From NCBI GenBank assembly GCA_902790495.1, contig CADASK010000013.1, positions 1-37,358 on the forward strand: DNA of 37,358 bases. Reading direction: 5' to 3'. How positions within the stretch are numbered: the stretch's first letter is position 1; every line of letters starts with the position of its first letter. Of this stretch, positions 23,381 through 30,828 are shown in pieces. The notes under the pieces are model-generated. The model saw only the letters and a program-made list of their open reading frames with translations. It was not told the origin of the DNA and did no database searches. Source of the DNA: an uncultured Eubacteriales bacterium. Lineage in GTDB: Bacteria; Bacillota; Clostridia; Christensenellales; Aristaeellaceae. Position numbers and translations under genes: made by a program.

Positions 23381-23409
23381 TTGACGAAATCCGCAAACCC
23401 CGGTAAGAT
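23381..23409 (+). promoter_or_regulatory. Sigma-A promoter of the broken DUF3990 gene
   Basis: TTGACG (23381-23386), 17-nt spacer, TAAGAT (23404-23409). The -35 TTGACGAAA matches that at 28591. Confidence 0.65.
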
Positions 23410-23463
23410 GGAAAAAGCTGGCGCAGGTTTTTCCCCGAGCGCTGAAGATGGAGGCGAGCAGGC

Positions 23464-23654
23464 ATGATGAGGCTGTACCACACGAGCACTGTGGAGATCC
23501 GCCAGCCGGACATCCGGCGCGGACGGAAGAACGCGGACTTCGGCCAGGGCTTTTATCTCACGCCGGATCGCGCCTTCGCCGTGCGGAGCTGGAGGCCTAT
23601 CAGGCGGCCTTGGCAGCTCGGATGCAGGAGCTTTGGGCAGACGATGCGAGATAG
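23464..23654 (+). pseudogene. DUF3990-family gene with internal deletion/frameshift
   Basis: Starts at ATG-ATG after GGAGG. The first ~43 residues, RLYHTSTVEIRQPDIRRGRKNADFGQGFYLTPDRAFA, are the unmistakable N-terminus of DUF3990, a family placed in the ADP-ribosyltransferase-like superfamily. After about 23592 this frame becomes Arg/Trp-rich nonsense, while another frame gives AELEAYQAALAARMQELWADDAR and a stop at 23654, a plausible helical C-terminus. Full-length members are about 150-170 aa, so some 80-100 codons have been lost with a frame change. Promoter, ribosome site and terminator are all still present, suggesting a recent loss. Confidence 0.7.
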
Positions 23655-23656
23655 GA

Positions 23657-23695
23657 AAAAGGCAGGCACCGGACGAGCGTCCATGCCTGCCTTTT
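23657..23695. terminator. Bidirectional terminator between the DUF3990 remnant and the GH1 gene
   Basis: AAAAGGCAGGCA (23657-23668) pairs with TGCCTGCCTTTT (23684-23695); A-rich on one side and T-rich on the other, serving both convergent units. Confidence 0.85.
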
Positions 23696-23702
23696 GTTGT
23701 GT

Positions 23703-25061
23703 TTACAGATTCTCCCCGTTGCTCTCCATCACGGTCTTGTACCAGTAAGCGGAGTCCTTCGGGGTGCGCTTCTGGGTTGCATAGTCCACATAGACGATGC
23801 CGAAGCGCTCGCCGTAGCCGTTGCCCCACTCAAAGTTGTCCATGAACGACCACTGGAAGTAGCCGCGCACGTCCACGCCGTCCTCCGCCGCGCGGCGGTA
23901 GGCCAGCAGGTACCGGTGCAGGAAGTCCTCGCGGTTCGGGTCATGTACAGCACCGTCCAGGCTCACCGCGTCATGGCAGCTCAGGCCGTTCTCGGTGATG
24001 ATGATGGGCGTCTTATAGCGCTCATAGAGGAAGCGCGGGCCCCAGTAGAGGGCTTCCGGGGTGACCGGCCAGTTGTAGGCGGTCTTCGGATGGCCGGCGG
24101 GGTACTCCACCTTCTCCCAGCCCTGGGGATTCTCCGCCGCGCGGTACACGTCGCCGTTGTAGATGTTCTGGCCGTAGAAGTCCAGCTTCTGGTGGATGAT
24201 ATGCTCGAGATCGTCCTCCCAGCCCCGGGGCAGGTACTTGCCCAGGCGGTCGAGGAGCTCCTGCGGATAGGTGCCCAGCAGCACGGGATCGCTCCACACG
24301 GGCACCGAGAAGACCCAGGCCTGCTCGGGCACGTTGAAGTAGGCCTTGCGGGCCGCCTCGATGTCCTCAAGGCTGTCCGTGGCGGGGATGCCGGGGCCGC
24401 CGCAGGGCGCGTAGCCGACGCGGCAGTCGGGCACGAGACGCCGGAGCGCCTGCACCGCCAGGCCGTGGGCCTTCAGCGCGTTGTGCACCATCGGCACGAC
24501 CTCCGCGTCCACGCGCTGCACACCGGGGGCCATGCGGCCGATCTGATAGCCCAGGCCCAGGAAGCACTGGGGCTCGTTGAAGGGGATGAAATCCTTCACC
24601 CGGTCGCCGAAGGCCTTCGCCACCACCTCGGCATAGGCCTCGAACCACTTCGGGCTCTCGGGATTCAGCCACGCGCCGCGGTTCTCCAGTGCCTGGGGGT
24701 AGTCCCAGTGGAACAGCGTGACGAAGGGCCGGATGCCGTGGGCCACCAGCTCGTCGATCAGGGCGTTGTAGAAGGCGATGCCCTTGGGGTTGACCTCGCC
24801 CGTGCCCTCGGGCAGGATGCGCGGCCAACTCAGCGAGAAGCGGTAGTTGCGGATACCCAGCTTCGCCATGAGGGCCACGTCCTCGCGGAAGCGGTGGTAG
24901 TGGTCGTCCGCCACGTTGCCCGTGTGGTTGCCGAACACCTTGCCGGGGGTGTTGGAATAGGTGTCCCAGACGGACAGCCCCTTCCCGTCCTCGAAGGCAG
25001 CGCCCTCGATCTGGTAGGCCGCCGTCGCGGCGCCCCAGATGAAATCCTTGCGAAAGCCCAT
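23703..25061 (-). CDS. GH1 family beta-glucosidase / 6-phospho-beta-glucosidase type
   Basis: 452 aa, full GH1 length, no signal peptide. The N-terminal GH1 signature FIWGAATAAYQIEGA leads to the acid/base Glu163 in FNEPQ and the nucleophile Glu357 in IIITENG. The C-terminal EWGNGYGERFGIVYVDY segment has Glu/Trp before the Gly, as in beta-glucosidases; 6-phospho-enzymes usually carry a Ser-x-x-x-Lys phosphate site here that I do not see. So a plain beta-glucosidase is preferred. ATG start with AAAGGA upstream. Together with the GH3 and GH120 enzymes it gives the cell three intracellular beta-glycosidases within 14 kb. Confidence 0.93.
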   Translation of the reverse strand: MGFRKDFIWGAATAAYQIEGAAFEDGKGLSVWDTYSNTPGKVFGNHTGNVADDHYHRFREDVALMAKLGIRNYRFSLSWPRILPEGTGEVNPKGIAFYNALIDELVAHGIRPFVTLFHWDYPQALENRGAWLNPESPKWFEAYAEVVAKAFGDRVKDFIPFNEPQCFLGLGYQIGRMAPGVQRVDAEVVPMVHNALKAHGLAVQALRRLVPDCRVGYAPCGGPGIPATDSLEDIEAARKAYFNVPEQAWVFSVPVWSDPVLLGTYPQELLDRLGKYLPRGWEDDLEHIIHQKLDFYGQNIYNGDVYRAAENPQGWEKVEYPAGHPKTAYNWPVTPEALYWGPRFLYERYKTPIIITENGLSCHDAVSLDGAVHDPNREDFLHRYLLAYRRAAEDGVDVRGYFQWSFMDNFEWGNGYGERFGIVYVDYATQKRTPKDSAYWYKTVMESNGENL

Positions 25062-25239
25062 GGTTGCTCATCCTTTCGTTGCGTACATGCCTGCGGCTTC
25101 CTCCGTCCAGCCAGGCCGAGGCGGCGGAGGCATGGAAGGATATTCGACCTGCCGGGCGCTTTCCCTGCCGCGGCGGCGGGAAAAGTTGCCCATCCGGCGG
25201 TCAGGAGCCTCTGTCCATCCGCCTCTTTTTCCCGCCGTC

Positions 25240-25268
25240 TTGCTTTTTTCCCCGCGCTCCTGTATAAT
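25240..25268 (+). promoter_or_regulatory. Sigma-A promoter of the DUF218 gene
   Basis: TTGCTT (25240-25245), 17-nt spacer, perfect TATAAT (25263-25268), 30 nt upstream of the start codon. Confidence 0.8.
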
Positions 25269-25297
25269 GGCCGAAATCAGACAGGAGGTCAAGATCA

Positions 25298-26110
25298 ATG
25301 ACAAGGAAACATCGCGCGTCGCCTGCGAGGAGAATCCTCGGCGACGTGCTGATCCTCCTGGCGGTTGCGCTTGCCGCCTCAGTGCTCTTCGTGATGCCCG
25401 CGAGAATCAACGCCATCGTCCAGAAGCGGGATGTCCGGGATGTTTTCAACTATCAGCTCATCCTCTGCGCCATTCTGCTGCTGTTCGCGCTGGATGTCCG
25501 CTTCAGCCTGTTCACCCGGTGGAAGAACGTTCTCCTGAAGGGCATTGGCTGGCTGCTGCGCGCCGGCGTCGTGCTGCTGACCGCCGCGATCCTGTTCTTC
25601 TGCGGAAAGGTGATCGTCGGCGGCCTGATCAACACCGCGGGCCCGGCGGACTACGCCATCGTGCTGGGCTTGGCGCTGGAAAACGGCGAACCCGCGCCCG
25701 ACCTATTGGCCCGGCTGAACACCAGCAAGGGCTATCTGGAGAAGCAGCCGGAGGCCACGCTCATCCTGACCGGCGGCAACCCGGATGCCTCCGGCCGCAC
25801 GGAGGCCGCTGTGATGCGCGATGTGCTGACGGCGCAGGGCGTCCCGGAGAGCCGCCTGCTGCTGGAGGACCAGGCCCGGAGTACCAGGGAAAACTTCCAG
25901 AACATCGCCGCCATCGAGGGCTTCTCCAAGGATGACCCCGTGGTGATGATCAGCAGCAATTACCACATGGACCGCGCGGTGCGCAACGCCGCGGACGCGG
26001 GCTTCTCCAATGTGATGCGGCTCCCGGCGCCCTCCGGCATCCTCGCCTATGGCGCCAACATGCTGTCCGAGGTCGTGCTGGACATCAACGCCATCGTCAA
26101 GGCAAGGTGA
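25298..26110 (+). CDS. DUF218 / YdcF-like membrane protein (SanA/ElyC-type)
   Basis: 270 aa. Three membrane segments in the first 105 residues (about 14-33, 50-66 and 82-103) are followed by an extracytoplasmic DUF218 domain: DYAIVLGLALENGEPAPDLLARL, ATLILTGGNPDASGRTEAAVM, LLLEDQARSTRENFQNI, and VVMISSNYHMDRAVRNA. These are the conserved TGG, STREN and S-x-YH motifs of the family. Relatives influence vancomycin sensitivity, envelope integrity and polysaccharide balance in other bacteria, but the chemistry is not established. Single-gene unit with its own promoter; AGGAGG precedes the ATG. No clear terminator follows. Confidence 0.9.
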   Translation: MTRKHRASPARRILGDVLILLAVALAASVLFVMPARINAIVQKRDVRDVFNYQLILCAILLLFALDVRFSLFTRWKNVLLKGIGWLLRAGVVLLTAAILFFCGKVIVGGLINTAGPADYAIVLGLALENGEPAPDLLARLNTSKGYLEKQPEATLILTGGNPDASGRTEAAVMRDVLTAQGVPESRLLLEDQARSTRENFQNIAAIEGFSKDDPVVMISSNYHMDRAVRNAADAGFSNVMRLPAPSGILAYGANMLSEVVLDINAIVKAR

Positions 26111-26165
26111 CGGGCGACGGCACAGGCTGCTATGCTCTGCCATTTGCTCCAGTATCTGTCAGGTC

Positions 26166-26194
26166 TTGTCATTTTCGCGGATTGGTTCTATAAT
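26166..26194 (+). promoter_or_regulatory. Sigma-A promoter of the small secreted protein gene
   Basis: TTGTCA (26166-26171), 17-nt spacer, perfect TATAAT (26189-26194). Confidence 0.8.
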
Positions 26195-26240
26195 AGCGAT
26201 ATCCACATCAGGTGATGCACACAGCAAAGGAGGCTTTTCG

Positions 26241-26972
26241 ATGAAGAAACTGTTTGCCCTGCTTCTGGCCCTGTGCCTGCTGGCCGCCACCGCGGCCCTG
26301 GCGGAGGAGGATGATTTCGGCTACTACCCCGACGATCACCCAGAGTGCAAGCCCTACGTCAACAACTGGGCGGCGGAAAAGGGTGACTGGCGGATCGAGA
26401 TGTACGGCGAGGACGGCAGCGTCAAGTCCTATATCGTCCACCAGCTGGGGGACGACAAGGAGGATATCTGGGAGTACGCCCTGGCCATGAACGCCGACAA
26501 CACCGCCATGACGTCCACGCCCTTCGGCCTGCACTACAAGCAGGACACCGAGACCGGCGACTGGGACGTGACCTATTATGAGGACGGCGAGGCGAGCTTC
26601 ACCCTCGACGAGAACGGCCACCTGCTCTGGGCCGATCTGAAGGAGGACGCCGGCAAAGGCCTGGTCTTTGAGAAGATCGGCAACTTCTTCGGCGGCCGCT
26701 GGATGAAGGGCAACACCGAGGTGGTCTTCTCCGGCTGGCGCGACGGCGTCTACGAGATCCGCTGCCTCACCTACGGCGCGGACGACCAGGTGCTGAGCGA
26801 GGCCGCCATGAAGGGCGTCTACGATCCGGAGACGGACACCCTGACCGCCGAGGGCGCGCTGGAAGCTGACAAGCCCATCACCGTTGTGTTCTCCTACGAT
26901 GAGATGAACAACGTCGTCTGGACTGAGAATGGCGAAAGCTTCACCATGGAATACAGCTATCATGTAGAGTGA
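26241..26972 (+). CDS. Secreted protein of unknown function
   Basis: 243 aa from the ATG at 26241 (AAAGGAGG 7 nt upstream). Signal peptide MKKLFALLLALCLLAATAALA, cleavage before EEDD, no lipobox. The mature protein is acidic, rich in Tyr, Trp and Asp, and built of short beta-hairpin-like units (WRIEMYGEDGSVKSYIVHQL, WDVTYYEDGEASFTLDENGH, MKGNTEVVFSGWRDGVYEI), suggesting a beta-sheet or lipocalin-like fold. I do not recognise a family and assign no function. It is alone in its transcription unit, between its own promoter and the convergent rarA end. Confidence 0.85.
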   Translation: MKKLFALLLALCLLAATAALAEEDDFGYYPDDHPECKPYVNNWAAEKGDWRIEMYGEDGSVKSYIVHQLGDDKEDIWEYALAMNADNTAMTSTPFGLHYKQDTETGDWDVTYYEDGEASFTLDENGHLLWADLKEDAGKGLVFEKIGNFFGGRWMKGNTEVVFSGWRDGVYEIRCLTYGADDQVLSEAAMKGVYDPETDTLTAEGALEADKPITVVFSYDEMNNVVWTENGESFTMEYSYHVE

Positions 26973-26974
26973 AC

Positions 26975-27037
26975 GCAGGGTTCCGCGCCTGCGGGCGCGG
27001 GCAAAGGGCTTTGCGATCGCCCTTTGCAAACCTTCGC
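26975..27037 (+). repeat. Dispersed two-hairpin repeat, copy F
   Basis: Starts 2 nt after the stop codon of the secreted protein gene. Hairpin 1 canonical; hairpin 2 GCAAAGGGC, loop TTTGCGATC, GCCCTTTGC, changed on both arms relative to copies A-D. The flanks AGGGTT and AAACCTT could add a closing stem. Confidence 0.85.
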
Positions 27038-27083
27038 CCATCTACTTTTGAGAGTAGCTTAACCCACATCATTCACCACAAAG

Positions 27084-27124
27084 ACGGCCATGCGAGAGCA
27101 GCGCGCTCTTGCATGGCCGTTTTT
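27084..27124. terminator. Terminator between the secreted protein gene and rarA
   Basis: ACGGCCATGC (27084-27093) pairs with GCATGGCCGT (27111-27120), extended inward by an AGAGC/GCTCT stem; T5 follows on the plus strand. On the minus strand the stem is followed by CTTTGTGG, so it may also end rarA. Confidence 0.85.
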
Positions 27125-27137
27125 CTATTCTCTGATC

Positions 27138-28493
27138 TTACTCTTCCCTGTCGTGGAGCTCCAGCTCGTCGGTCTCGCCGCTCTTCCAGCGCAGGATGGC
27201 CTCCAGGCGCTTTTTGAGGCGAATTTCCTCCCCCAGGCCGTCCGGCGTGTAGTAGCGCCGGCCCTGCAGGCTGTCCGGCAGGCAGGTCATGCGGGTCATC
27301 TTCTCCTCGTAGTCGTGGGCGTACTGGTAGCCCGCGCCGTAGCCCGCTTCCTTCATCAGCCCGGTGGGCGCGTTGCGGATGTGCAGCGGCACCGGCTCGG
27401 CGGGCATCTCCTTCACGTCCTTCGCGGCGGCGAGGGTTGCCACCTCCAGCGCGTTGGACTTGGGGGCCAGCGACATGTACACCACGGCGTGGGCCAGGTG
27501 CACGTTGCACTCCGGCACGCCCAGGTACATGCAGGCCTGGTAGGCCGCCACCGCCACGCTCAGCGCCCTGGAATCCGCCAGGCCCACGTCCTCGCTGGCG
27601 AAGCGCACGACCCGCCGCGCGATGTAGAGCGGATCCTCCCCGCCGTCCAGCATGCGCGTCATGTAGTACACCGCCGCGTCGGGGTCGGAGTTTCGCATGG
27701 ACTTGTGCAGGGCCGAGATCAGGTTGTAGTGCTCCTCGCCCTGCCGGTCGTAGAGCAGGGAGCGCCGGTTCGTGCAGTCCGCCAGCACGGCGTCGTCCAC
27801 CGTCACCGTGCCCCCCGCGTCCACGGGCGCGTTGAGCACCGCCATCTCCAGGGTGCTCAGCGCCGTCCGCGCGTCCCCGGCGGCGAAGCGCGCGATGGCC
27901 GCAATCTGCCTGTCGTCGATCTTCACCCGGGTGTCGCCCAGGCCCTTGGGGCTGGCGAGGGCGCGGTGCAGCAGCTCGGTCAGGTCGCTCTCCTCCAGCG
28001 GCTTGAGGATGAACACCTTGCACCGGGACAGCAGAGCGGAGTTGATCTCAAAGGAGGGATTCTCCGTGGTCGCGCCGATCAGCACGATGCTGCCCTTCTC
28101 CACAAAGGGCAGGAAGGCGTCCTGCTGGGCCTTGTTGAAGCGGTGAATCTCGTCCAAAAACAGCAGCGTCCGGGTGCCCATGCGGCGGTTGTCCTCCGCC
28201 CGGGCCATCACCTCGCGCACCTCCTTGATGCCGCTGGTGACCGCGCTGAACTCCACGAATTCCGCCCGCGTCGTGTGGGCGATGATCCGGGCCAGCGTCG
28301 TTTTGCCCACCCCCGGCGGCCCCCAGAAGATCATGGAGGACACGTGATCCCGCTCGATCAGCGTCCGCAGCGCCTTGCCCGGGCCCACCAGGTGCTGCTG
28401 GCCCACATACTCGTCCAGCGTCTCCGGCCGCAGCCGGCTCGCCAGCGGCGCGGATTCCTCGCGCTGCTCATCAAAGAAAGACATCTGTTCCAC
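27138..28493 (-). CDS. rarA: Replication-associated recombination protein A (RarA/MgsA AAA+ ATPase)
   Basis: 451 aa starting at GTG 28493, chosen because AGGAGG lies 8 nt upstream; the ATG three codons later (28484) has no site of its own. Starts MSFFDEQ...PLASRLRPETLDEYVGQQHLVG, the RarA signature. Walker A GPPGVGKT (58-65), Walker B LLFLDEIH (110-117), sensor 1 IGATTENPSFEIN, sensor 2 AGDART, and the C-terminal tetramerisation part with KSMRNSDPDAAVYYMTRM and APTGLMK. Acts at stalled replication forks and in recombination control together with SSB and RecA. Sits alone and convergent with the secreted protein gene. Confidence 0.95.
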   Translation of the reverse strand: MEQMSFFDEQREESAPLASRLRPETLDEYVGQQHLVGPGKALRTLIERDHVSSMIFWGPPGVGKTTLARIIAHTTRAEFVEFSAVTSGIKEVREVMARAEDNRRMGTRTLLFLDEIHRFNKAQQDAFLPFVEKGSIVLIGATTENPSFEINSALLSRCKVFILKPLEESDLTELLHRALASPKGLGDTRVKIDDRQIAAIARFAAGDARTALSTLEMAVLNAPVDAGGTVTVDDAVLADCTNRRSLLYDRQGEEHYNLISALHKSMRNSDPDAAVYYMTRMLDGGEDPLYIARRVVRFASEDVGLADSRALSVAVAAYQACMYLGVPECNVHLAHAVVYMSLAPKSNALEVATLAAAKDVKEMPAEPVPLHIRNAPTGLMKEAGYGAGYQYAHDYEEKMTRMTCLPDSLQGRRYYTPDGLGEEIRLKKRLEAILRWKSGETDELELHDREE

Positions 28494-28520
28494 GTTGCCT
28501 GCCTCCTGTTTTCCATACCT

Positions 28521-28549
28521 TTTATAGCACAAAGCGCTGGGATTGGCAA
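28521..28549 (-). promoter_or_regulatory. Sigma-A promoter of rarA
   Basis: Minus strand TTGCCA (28549-28544), 17-nt spacer, TGC-TATAAA (28526-28521), i.e. an extended -10. About 27 nt upstream of the GTG start. Confidence 0.75.
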
Positions 28550-28590
28550 TGGGTTCGCGCCGCGGCGGCAGGCTTTGGGCCCGCGGCGTC

Positions 28591-28618
28591 TTGACGAAAG
28601 GCCAAAAGCGTGTAAAAT
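28591..28618 (+). promoter_or_regulatory. Sigma-A promoter of the peptidoglycan-binding protein gene
   Basis: TTGACG (28591-28596), 16-nt spacer, TAAAAT (28613-28618), about 90 nt upstream of the start codon, divergent to rarA. Confidence 0.65.
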
Positions 28619-28709
28619 TTCATTGCGCGGGAAAGAAACCGACCGGCCCGTTCGTCTGTATAGACAGCGCGGGCCCGGAAGTCCGCGCGTCAAGGGAGGA
28701 TGACTCAAG

Positions 28710-30587
28710 ATGAAAAAACGTATCGCAGCGCTCGCCGCCTGCGCGGTTCTCAGCCTGACGGCCGCCACCGCGGAGCCTGCGCTTGTGACCGACCGGCACC
28801 TGGCCTGGATCGGCGAGATGAACTACCTGTACATCGAGGACGCCACCGGGGCCATCAAGCGCCTGCCCGCCTCCATCGCAGATCTGCTGGCCATCCGGGA
28901 CAACAGCATCTACTGCCTCGCCTCGGACGGCAGCCTCTACGATATCCACCTGGACGGCACCCCCGGCTCGATTCTCTCCAGCGCACCCTCCGCGGCCCAG
29001 CTGGACGAGGCCCGCGCCCACGACCGCTGGTCCCTGGAGAACGGCGTGCTGACCATCCATGACGCCTCCGCCGCCGCGGGCCGCCGCGACCGTGAGCTGA
29101 CTCGCACCTGCGTGATCGCCGGCGAGGGCGCGGACGTGCTGTTCTACGTGGAGCGCACCTACACCGGCAAGTACCTCCTGCAGACGGAGGCCCTGCCCGT
29201 GACCCTCTCCCCGCTGGAGCTGGGGCCCGTGGCCGTGCTGCACGACATCGAGGTCAGCCTGCCCATCTCCATGACCGTGGCCAACGCGGCGGTGAGCCTG
29301 GTGGGCGCGGACCGCTCCGTGGAGCTGGTCAGCCTCGTCGACCACAGCGTGACCCGCCTGCCCGCCATCAGCACGAAGACGGCGGCGGCCGCCTACTGCA
29401 ACGCCCAGGTCATCCGCTATGTCCTGGCCGAGGACGGCAGCTACCAGGTGGAGGAGATCACCGACCACCTGCTGAACGCCAACGGCGGCTTCACCGCGGC
29501 CACCGCGACCCCGGCGCCCACCGTCGCGCCGACGGCCGTGCCCACCGCGGCCCCCACCGCGACGGCGAAGACCGTCACCTACTATGACCCCTACAAGAAC
29601 AGCGGCAAGTCTTCCAGCTCCTCCGGCTCCTCCTCGGGCTCCTCGTCCTCCAGCACCTACACGGACAACGGCGTCTACAAGGGCATGCGGGGCACCGCCG
29701 TGCGCCGGATGCAACAGCGCCTGCAGCAGCTCGGCTACCCTGTGGGCAGCGTGGACGGTGCCTTCGGCGAGCAGACCCTGCTGGCGGTGCACCTGTTCCA
29801 GAACGCCCTGCACGTGAAGGAGCGCGATGGCCTGACCGAGAAGCAGCTCAGCAAGCTCTACGCCGCCACCGCCCCCATCTACGACGTGTTCCTGCCCCTG
29901 CGCAAGGGTGACAGCGGCACCTCCGTGCTGCTGATGCAGCGCGCCCTGGCCCAGCTGGGCTTCAACCCCGGCAAGCTGGATGGCATCTATGGCAAGAACA
30001 CCGTGACCGCCGTGGCCGCCTTCCAGCAGGCCATCGGTCTGCCCCTGCAGTACGGCGAGGTGCTGGGCGAGCAGGCCTCCCACCAGCTGCTGGAGCTGCT
30101 CTACGCCCAGGTGCCCGGCACCTTCTACCCGACGGTGCCCGCCGTGACCGCCGCGCCGGTCAATCCCTACCTGCCGGTAACACCCGGCCGCAATGTCTAT
30201 CCCATCGCCACGGCCACCGACCTGGCTACCGCCACCAACCTGACGCCCGTCGTCCCGGCTGTGACCGCCGTGCCCTATGTGCCCGTGGCGCCCGTTGTGC
30301 CCTCTGTGCCTTCCGTGCCCTCGGTGCCTGTGGCGGTGCCGGATCTGCCGGACACCATCGGCAGCGCTGTCGAGAGCGCCGCAGCCCAGGTCACCGTGCC
30401 GCCGGTCAGTGTCACGATGACACCTCCGCCGGCGGAGGATGCGGCGGTCGAGGCCCCGGCCCTGCCCAAGCTGCCGGCATCCGGGGAGGATGATGCTTCC
30501 AGCGTGGAGAGCATGCTGAATGATCTGAGCGTCACGGTGCCGCCGCTGTCCAGTTTGCCGACTTTGCCCCCGCGGGGAACCAATTGA
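28710..30587 (+). CDS. Secreted protein with two peptidoglycan-binding domains and Pro/Val/Thr-rich tail
   Basis: 625 aa. Signal peptide MKKRIAALAACAVLSLTAATA. Residues 22-265 form an unrecognised domain that reads like repeated beta units (WIGEMNYLYIEDATGAIKRL, DNSIYCLASDGSLYDI), similar in style to DUF5050/beta-propeller surface proteins. Then come a low-complexity T/A/P linker and a Ser/Gly-rich run (about 268-318) and two PG_binding_1 domains (about 320-388, GMRGTAVRRMQQRLQQLGY; about 393-465, RKGDSGTSVLLMQRALAQLGF). The last 150 residues are Pro/Val/Thr-rich and probably extended through the wall. No catalytic domain, so a wall-anchored binding or scaffolding protein is most likely. GGGAGG lies 12 nt before the ATG. 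Confidence 0.88.
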   Translation: MKKRIAALAACAVLSLTAATAEPALVTDRHLAWIGEMNYLYIEDATGAIKRLPASIADLLAIRDNSIYCLASDGSLYDIHLDGTPGSILSSAPSAAQLDEARAHDRWSLENGVLTIHDASAAAGRRDRELTRTCVIAGEGADVLFYVERTYTGKYLLQTEALPVTLSPLELGPVAVLHDIEVSLPISMTVANAAVSLVGADRSVELVSLVDHSVTRLPAISTKTAAAAYCNAQVIRYVLAEDGSYQVEEITDHLLNANGGFTAATATPAPTVAPTAVPTAAPTATAKTVTYYDPYKNSGKSSSSSGSSSGSSSSSTYTDNGVYKGMRGTAVRRMQQRLQQLGYPVGSVDGAFGEQTLLAVHLFQNALHVKERDGLTEKQLSKLYAATAPIYDVFLPLRKGDSGTSVLLMQRALAQLGFNPGKLDGIYGKNTVTAVAAFQQAIGLPLQYGEVLGEQASHQLLELLYAQVPGTFYPTVPAVTAAPVNPYLPVTPGRNVYPIATATDLATATNLTPVVPAVTAVPYVPVAPVVPSVPSVPSVPVAVPDLPDTIGSAVESAAAQVTVPPVSVTMTPPPAEDAAVEAPALPKLPASGEDDASSVESMLNDLSVTVPPLSSLPTLPPRGTN

Positions 30588-30609
30588 TGCATTTCTTGCA
30601 GAAAGCTTA

Positions 30610-30742
30610 GGCAGCAGGGGTTCCGCGCCTGCGGGCGCGGGCAGGGGGCTTTGCGATCGGTCCGGGGCTGCCGCCCGCTCTCCGCTGAAAACGCCATAAC
30701 ATGGCGTTTTCCTGGCGCTCCGAGCCCCCTGCACCCCTTCGC
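30610..30742 (+). repeat. Dispersed two-hairpin repeat, copy G, with 65-nt insert in hairpin 2
   Basis: Starts GGCAGCAGGGG. Hairpin 2 arms GCAGGGGGC and GCCCCCTGC are separated by TTTGCGATC plus an insert (30659-30723) that contains AAAACGCCAT/ATGGCGTTTT. The insert is related to that in copy E, with a paired T-to-G and A-to-C change in the stem. Confidence 0.8.
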
Positions 30743-30765
30743 TTTGAGTCCTCTAACATCATGCT

Positions 30766-30817
30766 AAAAAGATGGCCGGCTCACCTGATAGGCTTCAGAT
30801 GAACCGGCCATCTCTAT
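30766..30817. terminator. Terminator between convergent genes
   Basis: AGATGGCCGG (30770-30779) pairs with CCGGCCATCT (30804-30813), with AAAAA on the left and CTATTTT on the right, so usable from both strands. Confidence 0.8.
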
Positions 30818-30828
30818 TTTCTACTCGC

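Noticed and set aside
28700-29062. Overlapping frame starting ATGACTCAAGATG just before the peptidoglycan-binding protein
   Set aside because: Arg/Pro-rich off-frame translation; the ATG at 28710 in the main frame gives a proper signal peptide.
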